From Corydoras sp. C115 (taxonomy: Eukaryota; Chordata; Actinopteri; Siluriformes; Callichthyidae): 64,000 nucleotides of DNA. The notes beneath the pieces were generated by a model, which saw nothing but the letters and a program-made list of their open reading frames with translations, was not told the origin of the DNA and did no database searches. The DNA lies in assembly GCA_019802505.1 (NCBI GenBank), contig JAFMOC010000268.1:716001-780000 (forward strand), written 5' to 3'. The translations under genes and the position numbers were made by a program. The first letter of the stretch is position 1, and each line of letters starts with the position of its first letter. Of this stretch, positions 14,654-27,593 are shown piece by piece.

Positions 14654-16015
14654 TGGAGGTGGCGGTGGCGGCGGTGTGCTGCCCCCCGGGGGTCGAGCTG
14701 CAGCCCTGAGCCGGCGGAATTGGAGAGCTCTGGATTAGCGCTGGCTCAAAGGACTCAATAAAGATCTATATAAACTCACTGTAAGCAACCGCCACCGGGG
14801 AGCGCTGGAGAACCGCCAGGACCGGAGGCGCTGAGCCAACAGGTTCTAACGATCAGACCCAACACCCTCAGGAGGGTTTAGTTCGAGGCCCCCTGGTGAG
14901 GGGGTGTCGGAGTGTGTTCTCTGGTTTAGAACATGGCCGTGTGAAACCTGATCAGGATCATCTCATCACAGCGTCCTCTGTCTCAGTTCTCTCTCACGCA
15001 GAATGGCTCCACCTCCTGTCCATATTCCCAGTGGGTGTAGGGAGGGGTCACAGGTGTGACCGCGAGCTCATGTACAGCAGAGAGAGAGTCCTGATTGGAT
15101 GAAACTGTACATGAACAAAAAGATCGACGGCGTTCTGATTAAATGTTTGTTGGTTTTAAACAGAACATGAAGCCAGATGATCCAGATGATCCAGATGATC
15201 CAGAAGATCCAGATGATCTGCAGATGCCATGGAGACACCATGAGGTCACATCAGAACCCCGATCCGTTTGGGTTAACTCGTCCGTTTTTGAGTCTTTTGG
15301 TGGAACCTCGCTGACGCGGAGGCTGTCACACTTTGGAAGAAGGTTTCTGGGGCGCCAAATAATGAGAAAATAAAGGCAATCTCAATAATACATGAGGATT
15401 AAAGAGGCGTCCCCCGCAGGCGCCGTGTAATAATACACTTTAACTTCATCTCAGGAGATTGCATTCTGAGAGGAACGAAAAAAGAAAATCAAGAACCGCA
15501 GGAGAACATCACTGCTGGAGGACAAGACGGAATCACACAGGGCCTTCCAGCAGGGTCCACAGGGGGCAGCACCGGCTCAGCTCTGAAAGCTCGCAGAGGG
15601 TCAGGAACCGAGTGCGCAGGGCCGGAGCCGTTCTCCAGAGACGCTGCAGGAACCAGGTGAGATGTCCACACCCCACCTCAGAGCCAAGTACCGTTCTCCA
15701 TCAGCCTCCTCCTCCTCTGCAGATGGAGGTGTGGTGGATGATGAGGTTCTGGCTCGAGGTTCTGCTGAGGAACAGCGTTTCAGCTCCAGCTGTCTGCCTC
15801 TTTATTGCCGGCTATAAAACACCACGCTCGTAAAACGTCTCTATATCGCCGAGGCGTCCCCCGAAGAACCTGTCTGCTGGAGAGACATCAATCCACCATG
15901 AATTACTGCAGAACCTCCAGCAAGGTCACCCAGCAGAACCCTGAGCTACAGAACCCTCCAGAACCCTGAGCTACAGAACCCTCCAGAACCCTGACATGAT
16001 GATAGAGCCACAGGT
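13567..16015. other. TMEM132 intron 1, distal part; no gene
   Basis: This part holds poly-G near 14071, a poly-C run at 14376-14393, (ggtggc)n at about 14620-14675 and a 9-bp gatccagat repeat near 15178-15215. Positions 15340-15480 are complex, AT-rich and non-repetitive, and are a candidate conserved noncoding element. No independent exon is supported. Confidence 0.55.
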
Positions 16016-16017
16016 CT

Positions 16018-16605
16018 CAGCTGCTCTCCTCCTCCTGCTGTTCTCCCTCTGCTGTTCACCTGCTGTTCTCCTTCTGCAGTACTCCCCCTGCTCTTCTCCT
16101 CCTGCAGTTCTCCCCCTGCTCTTCTCCTCCCGCAGTTCTCCCCCTGCTGTTCTCCTCCTGCTGTTCTCCTGCTGTTCTCCTCCTGCAGTTCTCCCCCTGC
16201 TGTTCTCCTGCTGCTCTCCCCCTGCTGTTCTCCTCCCACAGTTCTCCCCCTGCTGTTCTCCTTCTGCAGTACTCCCCGTGCTCTTCTCCTCCCGCAGTTC
16301 TCCCCCTGCTGTTCTCCTTCTGCAGTACTCCCCCTGCTGTTCACCGGCAGTTCTCCCTCTGCTGTTCTCCTCCCGCAGTTCTCCCCCTGCTGTTCACCGG
16401 CAGTTCTCCCTCTGCTGTTCTCCTCCCGCAGTTCTCCCCCTGCTGTTCACCGGCAGTTCTCCCTCTGCAGTTCTCCCCCTGCTGTTCTCCTGCTGTTCTC
16501 CCTCTGCTCTTCTTCTCCCGCAGTACTCCCCCTGCTGTTCTCCTGCTGTTCTCCCTCTGCTCTTCTCCTCCCGCAGTACTCCCCCTGCTGTTCTCCTCCT
16601 GCAGT
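16018..16605. repeat. Pyrimidine-rich minisatellite, about 590 bp
   Basis: Short units built from ctcctgctgttctccccctg and cagttctccccctgctgt variants are tandemly arranged. The strand is almost free of long purine stretches. Apparent ORFs on both strands are repeat artefacts. Confidence 0.9.
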
Positions 16606-16665
16606 GCAGCTCAACAGTCAAACCAGTTATTAAACAGCGTGGTGTTAATGAGATGAATCTCAGTC

Positions 16666-16708
<43 letters not shown>

Positions 16709-17008
16709 GATGAAGATGTTCTGTTAATCACGCCGTCTGATCCTAAAGGCCTCGGGTTCAGGGTTCAGGGTTCAGGGTTCATTGGACTGATATGAATGTT
16801 CCTCTGCGCCGTCGCTGGGGGACGTCTCAGCTCTTAATCACAGCTTCAGGATCTTATAAAGACGTTCCGTCTCACTGACAGAACCTCAGAGCGGAGCTTT
16901 CACACCTTCAGTCGAGCGGGCGGAGGGTGGGTGGAGGGTGGGCGGGTGGAGGAGCGGTTATATGGATGAGCAAGCAGATGATGGTTTTCAGATGGAATGA
17001 GGATTAAT
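16606..17008. other. No gene; (GAT)n tract
   Basis: (GAT)n at about 16666-16710 is followed by a short 'ggttcag' repeat near 16756-16780. Nothing else is identifiable. Confidence 0.6.
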
Positions 17009-17955
17009 GGATGGTGGATGATGTGTGGTGGATGGTGTGTGGTGGATGATGTGTGGTGGATGGTGTGTGGTGGATGATGTGTGGTGGATGGTGTGTAGTG
17101 GATGGTGTGTGGTGGATGATGTGTGGTGGATGATGTGTAGTGGATGGTGTGTAGTGGATGGTGTGTGGTGGATGATGTGTGGTGGATGATGTGTAGTGGA
17201 TGGTGTGTAGTGGATGGTGTGTGGTGGATGATGTGTGGTGGATGATGTGTGGTGGATGATGTGTGGTGGATGGTGTGTGGTGGATGGTGGATGGTGTGTG
17301 GTGGATGGTGTGTGGTGGATGGTGTGTGGTGGATGGTGTGTGGTGGATGGTGGATGGTGTGTGGTGGTGATGTGTGTGGTGGATGGTGTGTGGTGGATGG
17401 TGGATGGTGTGTGGTGGATGGTGTGTGGTGTGTGGTGGATGGTGTGTGGTGGATGTGTGTGGTGGATGGTGGATGGTGTGTGGTGGATGGTGTGTGGTGG
17501 ATGGTGTGTGGTGGGTGGATGGTGTGTGGTGGATGGTGTGTGGTGGATGGTGGATGGTGGATGGTGGTGGTGTGTGGTGGATGGTGTGTGGTGGATGGTG
17601 TGTGGTGGATGGTGTGTGGTGGATGGTGTGTGGTGGATGGTGTGTGGTGGATGGTGTGTGGTGGATGGTGGATGGTGTGTGGTGGATGGTGTGTGGTGGA
17701 TGGTGTGTGGTGGATGGTGTGTAGTGGATGTGTGTGGTGGATGGTGTGTGGTGGATGGTGGATGGTGTGTGGTGGATGGTGTGTGGTGGATGGTGTGTGG
17801 TGGATGGTGTGTGGTGGATGGTGTGTGGTGGATGGTGGATGGTGTGTGGTGGATGGTGTGTGGTGGATGGATGGTGGATGGTGGATGGTGGATGGTGTGT
17901 GGTGGATGGTGTGTGGTGGATGGTGTGTGGTGTGTGGTGGATGGTGTGTGGAAGG
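17009..17955. repeat. About 14-bp minisatellite, 0.95 kb
   Basis: The unit is tgtgtggtggatgg with 'atg' and 'tgg' insertions and 'tgtagtgg' variants clustered at the left end. Long frames such as HTIHHTPST on the minus strand or VWWMVCGGW on the plus strand are repeat products. Confidence 0.95.
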
Positions 17956-20900
17956 TTAGATGGGTTAATAAGTGGATTAAATTTACTGGACATTGATATT
18001 TATCTGTCAGCAGTCGAGGTTCTAATTCATCTGGCCGCGTCTCTCTGTTGTACCTCAGCTCCTCCGATCCGCTCGAACCCGATCTGCACATTTAAATTCA
18101 CTCTTCATCTCAGAACCTCAGAGTCCACCGGCCTCCATGGAGAAGAGGGTCAACGGTCACAGCACACAGCAGCACAGCTGGAGGAAGGTTCCGTAAGCAC
18201 TCCACGTCCGGCATGATGACCCCGCCGCAGGTTCTGAATCCGACCGCGTCCACTCCACCTGCTAGGGCTGGGATAGGACCTGCTCTGGGTTCTGGTGCTG
18301 TGTGTGTGTTATTTAAATAATGTCTCTGTGAATGTGTGCGTGATGGGACTGCTGACAGCGGCACAGCTGGGACACATCTGCATACGGGGGGGGGGGGGAC
18401 CCTGAAGGTTGTATGTTCTGATTTAATTGAGTAATAAACAGATCGTTGATCAGCGCTGTCGGGTTCTGTTCAGTCACTGTGACTCCTCCCACCGCGACGG
18501 CCGCGCAGAACACTGACCTCCGGTCAGTCCTTCATTCAGACTGACCTCCACGCTTCTGTTCAGCAGCTCATACGGACCTCCACTTTTTTTGAGGATTAAA
18601 GCTGCGGTGTGGAACTCTAACAGAACCTGCGCTGATTCAATCATCAGCTTTTCTTTCTGTTACTTTATAATAAAAATAAAACGGTTTATATTTAGAATCA
18701 TTTCTATATTTACTAAAAGTCTATATTTGATATTTAAATATATAATTGATGTAATAATTTTGCGTCAGGGTTTGTTGGGTGTACAGTGGGCGGAGTCAGG
18801 CGGTAAATAAAACCCAGGTACGGGTGAGATGTGAAGGATCTGAATGAAGTGCTGCATTAACTTTATTCCACAGAATAAACGGAGCGGGACCTCAGAGCGA
18901 GGGGCTTCATGATTATGTTCAAATCTGAAGGTGATGAAGTCAAAAGCGCCGCCCGTCTGGTTCTCCTGAAGCTGCAGGACCTCCAGATGAACATGCTTTA
19001 GATAATTGCTCTTCATTACAGTGCAGCTCGTAGGCGACGCCTTTATGGCAGTAATGACGTTAAATTATCATCACTTTGCTCTTTTTCTCCAGTCTGTGAT
19101 TTAGAATGAACAAAATGAGCCGTGAATCAACTCCAGATGATTCACTGATGCAGCCATGACGAAGAGCGGAATGGAATTAAAAATTAGAATGGAATTAAAA
19201 ATTAGAATGGAATTAAAAATTAGAATGGAATTAAAAATTAGAATGGAATTAAAAATTAGAATGGAATTAAAAATTAGAATGGAATTATTTCCTGATGAAC
19301 ACAGTGTTTGATCTTCACCCAAAGACACAATGAGTTTAATAACGCAGGACAGTCAGGCTGCATCATCATCATCATCATCATCATCATCACAAGATAGTAA
19401 ACCAGTAAGTGATTCACTGAAGAATCATCACTAAATGATTCATTATTTCACATCAGTTTGCTTAAATAACGCTTCCATAAATAAATGATTTGTGATTCAC
19501 TGAATCAAAGAAACGACTCCTCCATCAGGTGATGTGTGTAACATGGTGGGGGGATGGAGTAAATCAGAGGCTGGATGTTTGTTGGGTGTTTAACAGCAGT
19601 TCAGTCGTATATTGGGGGTGGGGGGTGGGGGGGGTCCCGGCGGCGGGACGCGAGCGGGTTGGAAGACGTCCAGGCAGTTAGCGGGTGGGCGGACGGCGTG
19701 CCTCTCTTGCCCCGGCCTGTCAGGGTGGAGTAATCTGTTTGGGATGGAGCGCGTGGAGACGGCGTGCTGTCCCATCCGTCAGTCAGGGGTCGATATCGCA
19801 GACAGAGACGTGTTTATTAAAGAAGAAAAGCCCCGGACGGATTCCACACACTTAATTAAGATGAAACGATTGGATTCGGGGAAGACGGAGGTTCCACCGG
19901 GCCCGTCGGCCGCCGCCGCCATCAGACGCCGCCGCGCGGCTTCATCCCGATCCCAGAGCGAGACAATATTCGGGTTTTCAATTACACACGCGAGTGAACC
20001 TCTAACCAGCAGCAGAGACTCATTTGCATGATTGAAATATAATCAGGTCTGATTAAAACACAGCTCCGTTAATCGCCATCACAACTGTTTCCCCTCCACC
20101 TTCTGTCTGCCCTCCATCCTCACAGCCACCCGCCGTTTCAGCCTCCATCAACACACACACACACACACACACACACGTTCTGAAATCAGTGCAGCAGCAA
20201 CACCCCCCCCCCCCCCCGAGCTTCCGAAATCATTAACTGTAATAATGGAGGAGATCTCCATCCGACTGATGATGGAGGTGAGATGGAGATCCATCACCAA
20301 CTGAACCAAAGGAAATCCAATCAGTCATAATGTCTCCAGATCAGGGTTGAAAAGTGACCCCTAAACCCCCCCCCACCCCCCACCCCCCACTCTGTAAGCT
20401 TTATGAACCCCGGTGGAGCACTGATGTAGCGGTCATTTTCAGCGGGTCAAAACGCAGAGTAATGAAAACTTTTAATTACGTGTTAACGAGCTGTTAGCCT
20501 GCTCCCCCCTCCCCCCCCCCCCCCCCGTGAGCGCCGTCCCACCTCTGGAACACGGAGCACTGCATTATTCTTTCATGAGAACCGACAGGTCCCTGATTTT
20601 CAGAACGTCTGTCTCGCTGTGGAGCGTCCTCCGACCCCGGGGGACCCCATCACCTCCATCCTCCCCTTCTCCTCTCCACCCGTCCGACACATCTGAATGC
20701 TCAGGTGTCAGTGTGGAGGACAGCGGAGTCACTCAGTCACCGAGCGAGGCTGGCATGTTCTCCACACCTGCCACATGAAGAAACGGACCTGTACCGCTGA
20801 GCAGAGCTGATCCTGAACGCACTCACAAGGGTAATGAAGCCTATCCCAGCACTCACAGGATTGAAACAGATTCACACACACATTCAGACCTACAGGGAAA

Positions 20901-21856
20901 CGTCCGGCGCTGCGGGGGTGAAGCGAGGGTCAAATCCAACCTCCAGAATCACAACAGAGACCGTCAGGTGGTAGATCAGAGCGGCTAATGAGGACGGGCT
21001 CAGCGCCGGGCAAAAGAGAACGGACGGCCACGTTTAACCTGCAGCGAGAGAACGCTTCGATGATTCTCACATTTCTGAATAAAGATCAAAGCCATTAACA
21101 TCACTTCTTCCCGTTTATGATGTCATAAGCACACATTCAGGACCCGCCCGCGTCTCAGCAGCTGCTCCGCGTTCTCGAGCAGATGCCGCGAGTGCAGCGT
21201 GGCATCCATCTTTTTTATGCACTTGCATCGCTGACGAATCCGGCGCTGAGGGTTCGGGTGAAACGAGCTCTGTGCCGAACCGAACGCTCTCCACCCGACT
21301 CACGCACTCCGGGGCCCGGCCGAGGGCCCCCGCACGCTCGGGCATCAGAGTGAGGATCACCACGCCTTAAAGGTCCCGACACAGAGGTCAGAGGTCATGC
21401 AACCTGATGATAAAGTCCCAAACGGAGTGAGGGTTCAGTGAATGACCCGTTAAACTGATGACCATGGAGAACGTTTAGAACACGGAGACTGAGAGCGCAG
21501 GCTGCGGGACGGGTCCACTCTAACACCCCGATGAGTGGGAGGGACGCTGAGGTGTGTGTGTGTGTGTGTGTGATTGGACGCAGCCGTGCAGTGTTATGAT
21601 GAAGCTGATTAGCAGCTCTGTGGCAGAACAACCACAGATCAGCAGAGTGAGACAGACAGCTCTTGTAATCACTCTTAATAGGCTCGTTGTTGTGTGTGTG
21701 TGTGGGGGGGGGGGTAATGACGGTGTCCCCCGCTTTTAGATCACAGGGGAGGTTCTGTCACGCTGGGTACAAAACAGGTGCAGCAGAACATCTCAGAACA
21801 TCTCTATAAACATCAATACCACAGAACCACGTGAGCAGGTCCCTTCACTCTACAAC

Positions 21857-21887
<31 letters not shown>

Positions 21888-22993
21888 CCAGGTCATCATA
21901 CATCTCCTCTCTCACAGAGGCTGCGAGCGCTGCACCCCCCTGTCACCCCCCCATCCCTACTTTATATTATAGATTTCCTACATGAATAAAAATCTATAAA
22001 TGAATAATAAGTTGATGGATGTTCTTTGGGAGCAGAGTGAGGTGTTCAGAGGTTTACAGCTGAATCAGGGTGTGATGGGAGAGCGGCGTCTCGTTACTCA
22101 GCAGGGAGCAGGTGGATGTTAAACCTCCATCATCACACAGAGCGCCGTATGCCGCGGCGTGGACGTGGACCGACCCTGAACCGCCGTGACCCTCCACCTC
22201 ACACCGCCGACGTGCAGAAGAAGGTGAAGACTCGAACACGGGACCAACACCGACCACGCCTATCCCAGCCAACACATTTTAAACGTCTGTCCGCTCTCAG
22301 CATCGTTTCCATGGTCACTTCATCAGTCTGAAGACCAGCAGATGCCTTCAGCAACATCCAGAAAACAACCAGCAGTCCCGCAGCCGGTCAGTCCACAACC
22401 CGTTCACCACTTTAAAAATCATTACCATGCACTCAGGAAATTCATGATCCGTCACACAGATCCGTCTCGGTCCACGCCGAAATGAGGACGGCCTGGCAGC
22501 AAAGACTAACAAAGTGTGGACTGTCAAGAACATGTTCAACTCCACAGATTCCAGCAATTCCAGCTGGTGTTGTAGCACTCTTGCATCACGGTGGCACATT
22601 AAGCTTAATTAAGTGAGATCTAATGAGCATCACACTCTCACTCAGTGACATCACAACCTTCAATCTAAAGAGAAACCAGATGGAAAGAACATGCAAAACC
22701 ACAAACATACTGTAAGCCCGGTGCAGAAGTTGCCCCATCACAGGGTAAATCTGGAGTCAGTCTGAATGGTGTGCCCGCTGTGTGCCCGCTGTGCGCCCTG
22801 TGTTCTGAAGCAGTCCCTCTCTCATTACGGAGGTTTCAGGCTCTTCAGGTTGTTCTGAGTTAAAAGTTCTGCAGATTCATCTTTGGAACGTTTTATTAAA
22901 ACCACATTTCATACACAGAGCCGATTCAAACAGAGAGAGCGCTGCGTGACACCAATCATCAGGAAATAAAACATCTGGAGAACGAAACGTTAC
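17956..22993. other. TMEM132 intron 1, proximal part; no gene
   Basis: This part holds a poly-G run at 18388, (TCA)n at about 19360-19388, C-runs at 20202, 20370 and 20510, (CA)n at 20152-20176, and (GT)n at 21553-21571. An (actaacca)n patch lies at about 21860-21892. Positions 19800-20070 are complex, with an ATTTGCAT octamer and several TAAT cores, and are a candidate enhancer-type element. No splice-consistent exon was found between the two TMEM132 exons, and their phases match directly. Confidence 0.5.
19168..19288. repeat. 18-bp AT-rich minisatellite, about 7 units
   Basis: The unit atggaattaaaaattaga is repeated nearly perfectly, which suggests a recent expansion. It lies inside TMEM132 intron 1. 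Confidence 0.92.
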
Positions 22994-23051
22994 CTCCGCA
23001 CAGCAGGTGCAGGATGAAGGACGCTGTGCGCATCATCTTCATCATCTTCAT
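22994..23051 (-). CDS. tmem132: TMEM132-family protein, exon 1 (signal peptide)
   Basis: Reading the minus strand from the ATG at 23051 gives MKMMKMMRTASFILHLLCG, a basic N-terminus followed by a hydrophobic core, as expected for a secretory signal peptide. A donor G|GTAACG follows at 22994 after the first base of a codon. This joins in phase to the acceptor of the exon at 13566-12684, making G|TG (Val) and then MDGRLLLEGLPRF before PTYLPVRY. Human family members also have a short signal-peptide exon joined to a segment of this type. Five in-frame ATGs are clustered, so the exact start is uncertain by a few codons. It is too short to appear in an ORF scan. The assignment is inferred from phase, position, strand and signal-peptide character. 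Confidence 0.75.
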
Positions 23052-23640
23052 CACTCTGAACCTCCTGCAGACACACAGCCCCTTCAGCTGTGATGGATTT
23101 CCACGCGCGTGGGGTCTGCACTACGGCGTGCCGCGTTCCATCCGTTACGCGGTGCCGACGTGAGAGCGTGAGAGACTCAGCGCGGGCTGCGGGGGGTCCT
23201 GAGGGGAGCCGCCGCTCGGAGGGGAGCCGCTCCGGAGCGCCAGGTCTAACAGGTGCGCGGCGGCGGCGGGCGGCTCTGCGGGATGAGCGGGAACTTCCTC
23301 TGCGCTCCGCATCGCGGCTCCGCGTCTTTACGCGCAACTTTCCAGCGTGCGCCTCAGCTGCACCACGCCGCCGCGGCTCTGAGTGAGCGTCCGTCCGTCC
23401 GTCCGTCCGCCTGCCCCGCTGCCCCGCTGCCTCTCTGCCCCGCTGCCTCCAGCACACAGCGAGCTGTGAGAGAGAAGCGGCTCGGGATCAGAAGCAGCGC
23501 GCAGGACCACTTGGAGCCGCCGAATCCCGATTGGCGCCCAGCTCCCTGCGTAGGGACACTACGTAGTGCACAGAGGAGACGCGCCAGCCCCCCCCCCCCC
23601 CCCCCCCCCCCCCACCCCCCCCCGCCGCGAAGACATCAAG
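23052..23640 (-). promoter_or_regulatory. CpG-rich promoter and 5' UTR of the TMEM132 gene
   Basis: The block immediately upstream of the signal-peptide exon, especially 23090-23520, is GC-rich and CpG-dense, with many GCGC, CCGCCG and CGCG words, in contrast to the AT-rich flanks. It fits a CpG-island promoter and 5' UTR. It ends in a C-run of more than 30 bases at about 23588-23625. The open frames here on both strands are by-products of low stop density in GC-rich DNA. Confidence 0.55.
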
Positions 23641-26447
23641 ACATTAAATAGACTTAACATGGATTAATAATGTCCACCAAGTAACAATGACATCAGGTTC
23701 TAATGTTCTGCTTTAAAAAAAAGAGGACGACCTGCTTATTTATCTACATCAATAACCACAACATTCATCATCTTCTTCATCATCTTCATCTTCATCAGAA
23801 TAATAAGAATCAGAATAATGATGAATGATGATGATGATGATGATGATGATGATAGGTGTCAGATTGTTTGCAGGGGGTTAATAATATGTTGCTCTTTGAA
23901 ATGGCAGACTTGGTGCACAGTGCACTTCGGGAGGTTCGAGCTCCGGCAACACTAACGAGACACACGCGCCCCCTAGTGACCTCAGCTCACACTTCTAATT
24001 TCACAATCTCTTTCTTTTTTGTTTTATGACTTTCGGAGTCCATAAAAAACGCTGTCTCGCCTACTAATTGTGCCCTTTATGAAGAGTGAGCTCCTCACTC
24101 AAGAAATTTATATTCATAACATCTGCCCTGCGCCTGCGCCTGCGCCTGCGCCCGCCCCGGTTCTGCTGCAGCACAGAGCTCTGAGTGCAGAAGCACCAGG
24201 CCGGAGACCCGAACAACAGAACCCGGCGTACTGACCGGCCTGCGCTGACCTGAACACACACGCAGGACGTGCTCAGTACTGCTGATTTTTAATGTAGACT
24301 TACAGCAGGCGGTCATCGGTGTCTGACCGGACCGACGGACTGGACCTGATTACGGCCACAGTGCAGAGTCGATTGGACTCACGGGGACAGTGGGACGGGT
24401 TCCACGTTTGGTTTATTTGAGGCTGATTTGTGTCTCACTTCCTGATGATGACAGACAGAGTAAACAGGCTGATGCCGTGGGTAACGAGGCCGCCCGCCCG
24501 CCCGCCCGCCCGCCCGCCCGCTCGGCGGTTGTTATGCACGGACCGGGGGCACCGTGCAGCTGATTGTCGTGACCCTTGTTTCTTAATGCTAATGTCAGTC
24601 AATTAACATTTATCAAATTGTGAGCGGGACCTTTCATCTGCAGAGCGTCTCGGCTGAGCTGATCTTTTCGGCGGCGGTCTCCTCCCGCGTTTGACTCATT
24701 ACTCTGAGAGCGAGCCGAGGCCTCCCACCCGCCGCCGTGACAGCATCGCTCTCGTCTCATTGTGAGGCTGCGGGGCTTCATTCCACTGAGGTAAGTGGTA
24801 ATCCACTCGTCCTCCTCGGGTTGTTATTACACCGGCTCCGATCTGACCGTGCACCGTCTGACCGGCCCATTCATATTCATCACCCCGCACTCCACCACGC
24901 CACGCCGTTCCCCAGCATGCACTGCACCCAGCGCGCAGACCGATGCCACTTAAACTAACTGATCATGCCTTCAGCGTCTCGGTCTGATGGTAGAACGTTC
25001 TGGTGATTGTGACTCATCACCTCCACCGGGATCAGGACACACGGTCCTCACACCTCCATCCGTCCGTCCGTCTCCCCGAGGAGACGCCGTGGACGTTGTC
25101 TCCTTCGGCAGCCGGATCGGTTTATCAGCACTGCGTAAAAATAGATGCCCTCGGTGGTGCCAGTTAATTAAGGTGATGTCCTTATTTGGCGCGGGCTCCC
25201 CGCAGCCGCGCGTTTTATCTCTGAAGTCGCGCCGGCCAATTAGCATGACGCCCATGGGAGCCCCGGCCCTCGTGGCACAATAAGCGTGCTAATTAACAAC
25301 ACAAAGCCTTGTGATTTCTAATTGTTGGACGATGCCACCTTTGCCAGAGGCAATTACTGTTATTGCTGGGTGCAACTGAATCGCTAATTGAAGCTAATTT
25401 TGTTTTGATTAGCATCTCGTCTCGCCGGCGGAGTTCATTCACGAGAACGGAGCGGCGTGACGCTCGGACAAACGAGACACGGGGACCGGCCGCACTCGGA
25501 TTAGATCAGATTACAGCGTCACGGAGCACAGCACCACTGACTCCAGATCAGCTCCAAAACCAATCGACCAACTGACCGCATCTTCATCGTCATCATCATC
25601 ATCACAATGATAATAATGAAACTCCGGTTGGTTTAATTAATTTAGAACTCAGTGGTGTTGGGTTGTCAATCTGAAGGTTGGGGGTCAAATCCCAGCTCCA
25701 CTGAAGTTAGCAATGTGGGTCATTGAGGGACCCTAAACCCTCATTGCTCCAGGGGGCGCTGTGTCCGACCCTGGCACTGACCCTGGCTCTGACCCTGTGC
25801 TCTGACCCTGTGCACTGACCCTGTGCTCTGACCCTGGCTCTGACCCTGTGCTCTGACCCTAACAGAGTGGAGATATTAGTAAGAGTCTGTGGATGAAGCG
25901 TATGTTTTGGACGTAGCTGTAGAAGCTGTTGGGAACTCGGTGGTGAGGTCCTGCTGCTTGGTGATGGTTCCATGTTTTCAGAGGAGCTGTGCAGACGCAG
26001 CTGTGCAGACGCAGCTCTGATCCGTTTAGCAGTCTGCATGCACACACATTCATGCTCTGACGTTTTGATCGAGGTTCGTGCTCCGGTGGGGGGGGGGGGG
26101 GGGTGTAGAGGTCGTCAGGGTGAGGTGTGAGGGCGTTTAACCATCGGTCAGCTGTAGCAGCCGCGGGGCAGCAGGTGGCGCTGAACTGCATGACTCTGAT
26201 GAGAGGAGCGGAACATAAAGAGGGCGGAGTCAGGTGCTACGCTGCGGGATGTTTCACACCGTCCGAACACCACCACCAACCCACCACCGCCTGGTCAGCA
26301 CAGGGAGAACATACCAAACCACGCTAACCCTATTCAACATCTGATTTTACTACACTGTTTTTTTTTTGTTACAAACATGCCGGGATAGGCTTCAATTCAT
26401 GTGGCATTCACGTGGCCCTAACACACAAGCACTTTAAAAAAGGTACT
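23641..26447. other. Intergenic stretch with candidate conserved elements; no gene
   Basis: This stretch holds (GAT)n at 23826-23852, (cctgcg)n at 24126-24150, (cccg)n at 24490-24522 and a poly-G run at 26090-26103. Positions 24580-24790 and 25120-25440 are complex and non-repetitive. The second contains many TAATTA/CTAATT homeodomain-type cores and a 'gaggcaattactgttattgc' segment. No protein-coding exon is recognisable. Confidence 0.5.
25645..25765 (+). mobile_element. tRNA-derived SINE fragment
   Basis: This is homologous to the element at 12358-12575. It contains 'tcaatctgaaggttgggg', 'tccactgaagtta' and 'cagggggcgctgtg'. It lacks the first bases of the head and the L2-type tail, and is replaced on the right by a 13-bp 'gaccctgtgctct' array at about 25768-25862. 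Confidence 0.75.
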
Positions 26448-27084
26448 TACACCTCCTCACCTCTCACTCCTCACTCTTCATTCCTCACCTCTCACTCTTC
26501 ACCTCCTCACCTCTCACTCCTCACTCTTCATTCCTCACCTCTCACTCTTCACCTCCTCACCTCTCACTCCTCACTCTTCACCTCCTCACCTCTCACTCCT
26601 CACTCTTCATTCCTCACCTCTCACTCTTCTCACTCCTCACCCCTCACTCCTCACTCTTCATTCCTCACCTCTCACTCTTCACCTCCTCACCTTCTCACTC
26701 TTCACCTCCTCACCTCTCACTCTTCATTCCTCACCTCCTCACTCTTCACCTCCTCACTCTTCACCTCCTCACCTCTCACTCTTCACCTCCTCACCTCTCA
26801 CTCCTCACCTCCTCACTCCTCACCTCCTCACTCTTCACCTTCTCACTCCTCACCTCCTCACTCTTCACCTCCTCACCTTCTCACTCCTCACCTCTCACCT
26901 CTCACTCCTCACCTTCTCACTCCTCACCTCCTCACTCTTCACCTCCTCACCTCTCACTCCTCACCTTCTCACTCCTCACCTCCTCACTCTTCACCTCCTC
27001 ACCTCTCACTCCTCACCTTCTCACTCCTCACCTCCTCACTCTTCACCTCCTCACCTCTCACTCCTCACCTTCTCACTCCCCACC

Positions 27085-27128
<44 letters not shown>

Positions 27129-27559
27129 TCTCACTCCTCACTCTTCACCTCCTCACCTCTCACTCCTCACCTTCTCACTCCTCACCTCCTCACTCTTCAC
27201 CTCCTCACCTCTCACTCCTCACCTCCTCACTCTTCACCTCCTCACCTCTCACTCCTCACCTTCTCACTCCTCACCTCCTCACTCTTCACCTCCTCACCTC
27301 TCACTCCTCACCTTCTCACTCCTCACCTCCTCACTCTTCACCTCCTCACCTTCTCACTCCTCACCTTCTCACTCCTCACCTTCTCACTCCTCACCTCCTC
27401 ACCTCTCACTCCTCACCTTCTCACTCCTCACCTCCTCACTCTTCACCTCCTCACCTCTCACTCCTCACCTTCTCACTCCTCACCTCCTCACTCTTCACCT
27501 CCTCACTCTTCACCTCCTCACCTTCTCACTCCTCACCTCTCACCCCTCACCCCTCACCA

Positions 27560-27593
<34 letters not shown>

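Noticed and set aside
16988..18091. ORFs of 250-367 codons rich in HTIHHTPST or VWWMVCGG
   Set aside because: Produced by the 14-bp array. Reading frames end at the array borders.
22330..22620. 83-codon minus-strand ORF with a protein-like composition
   Set aside because: No family recognised, no clear splice sites at its ends, and it lies inside TMEM132 intron 1. It could be an old repeat fragment, but the evidence is too weak to annotate.
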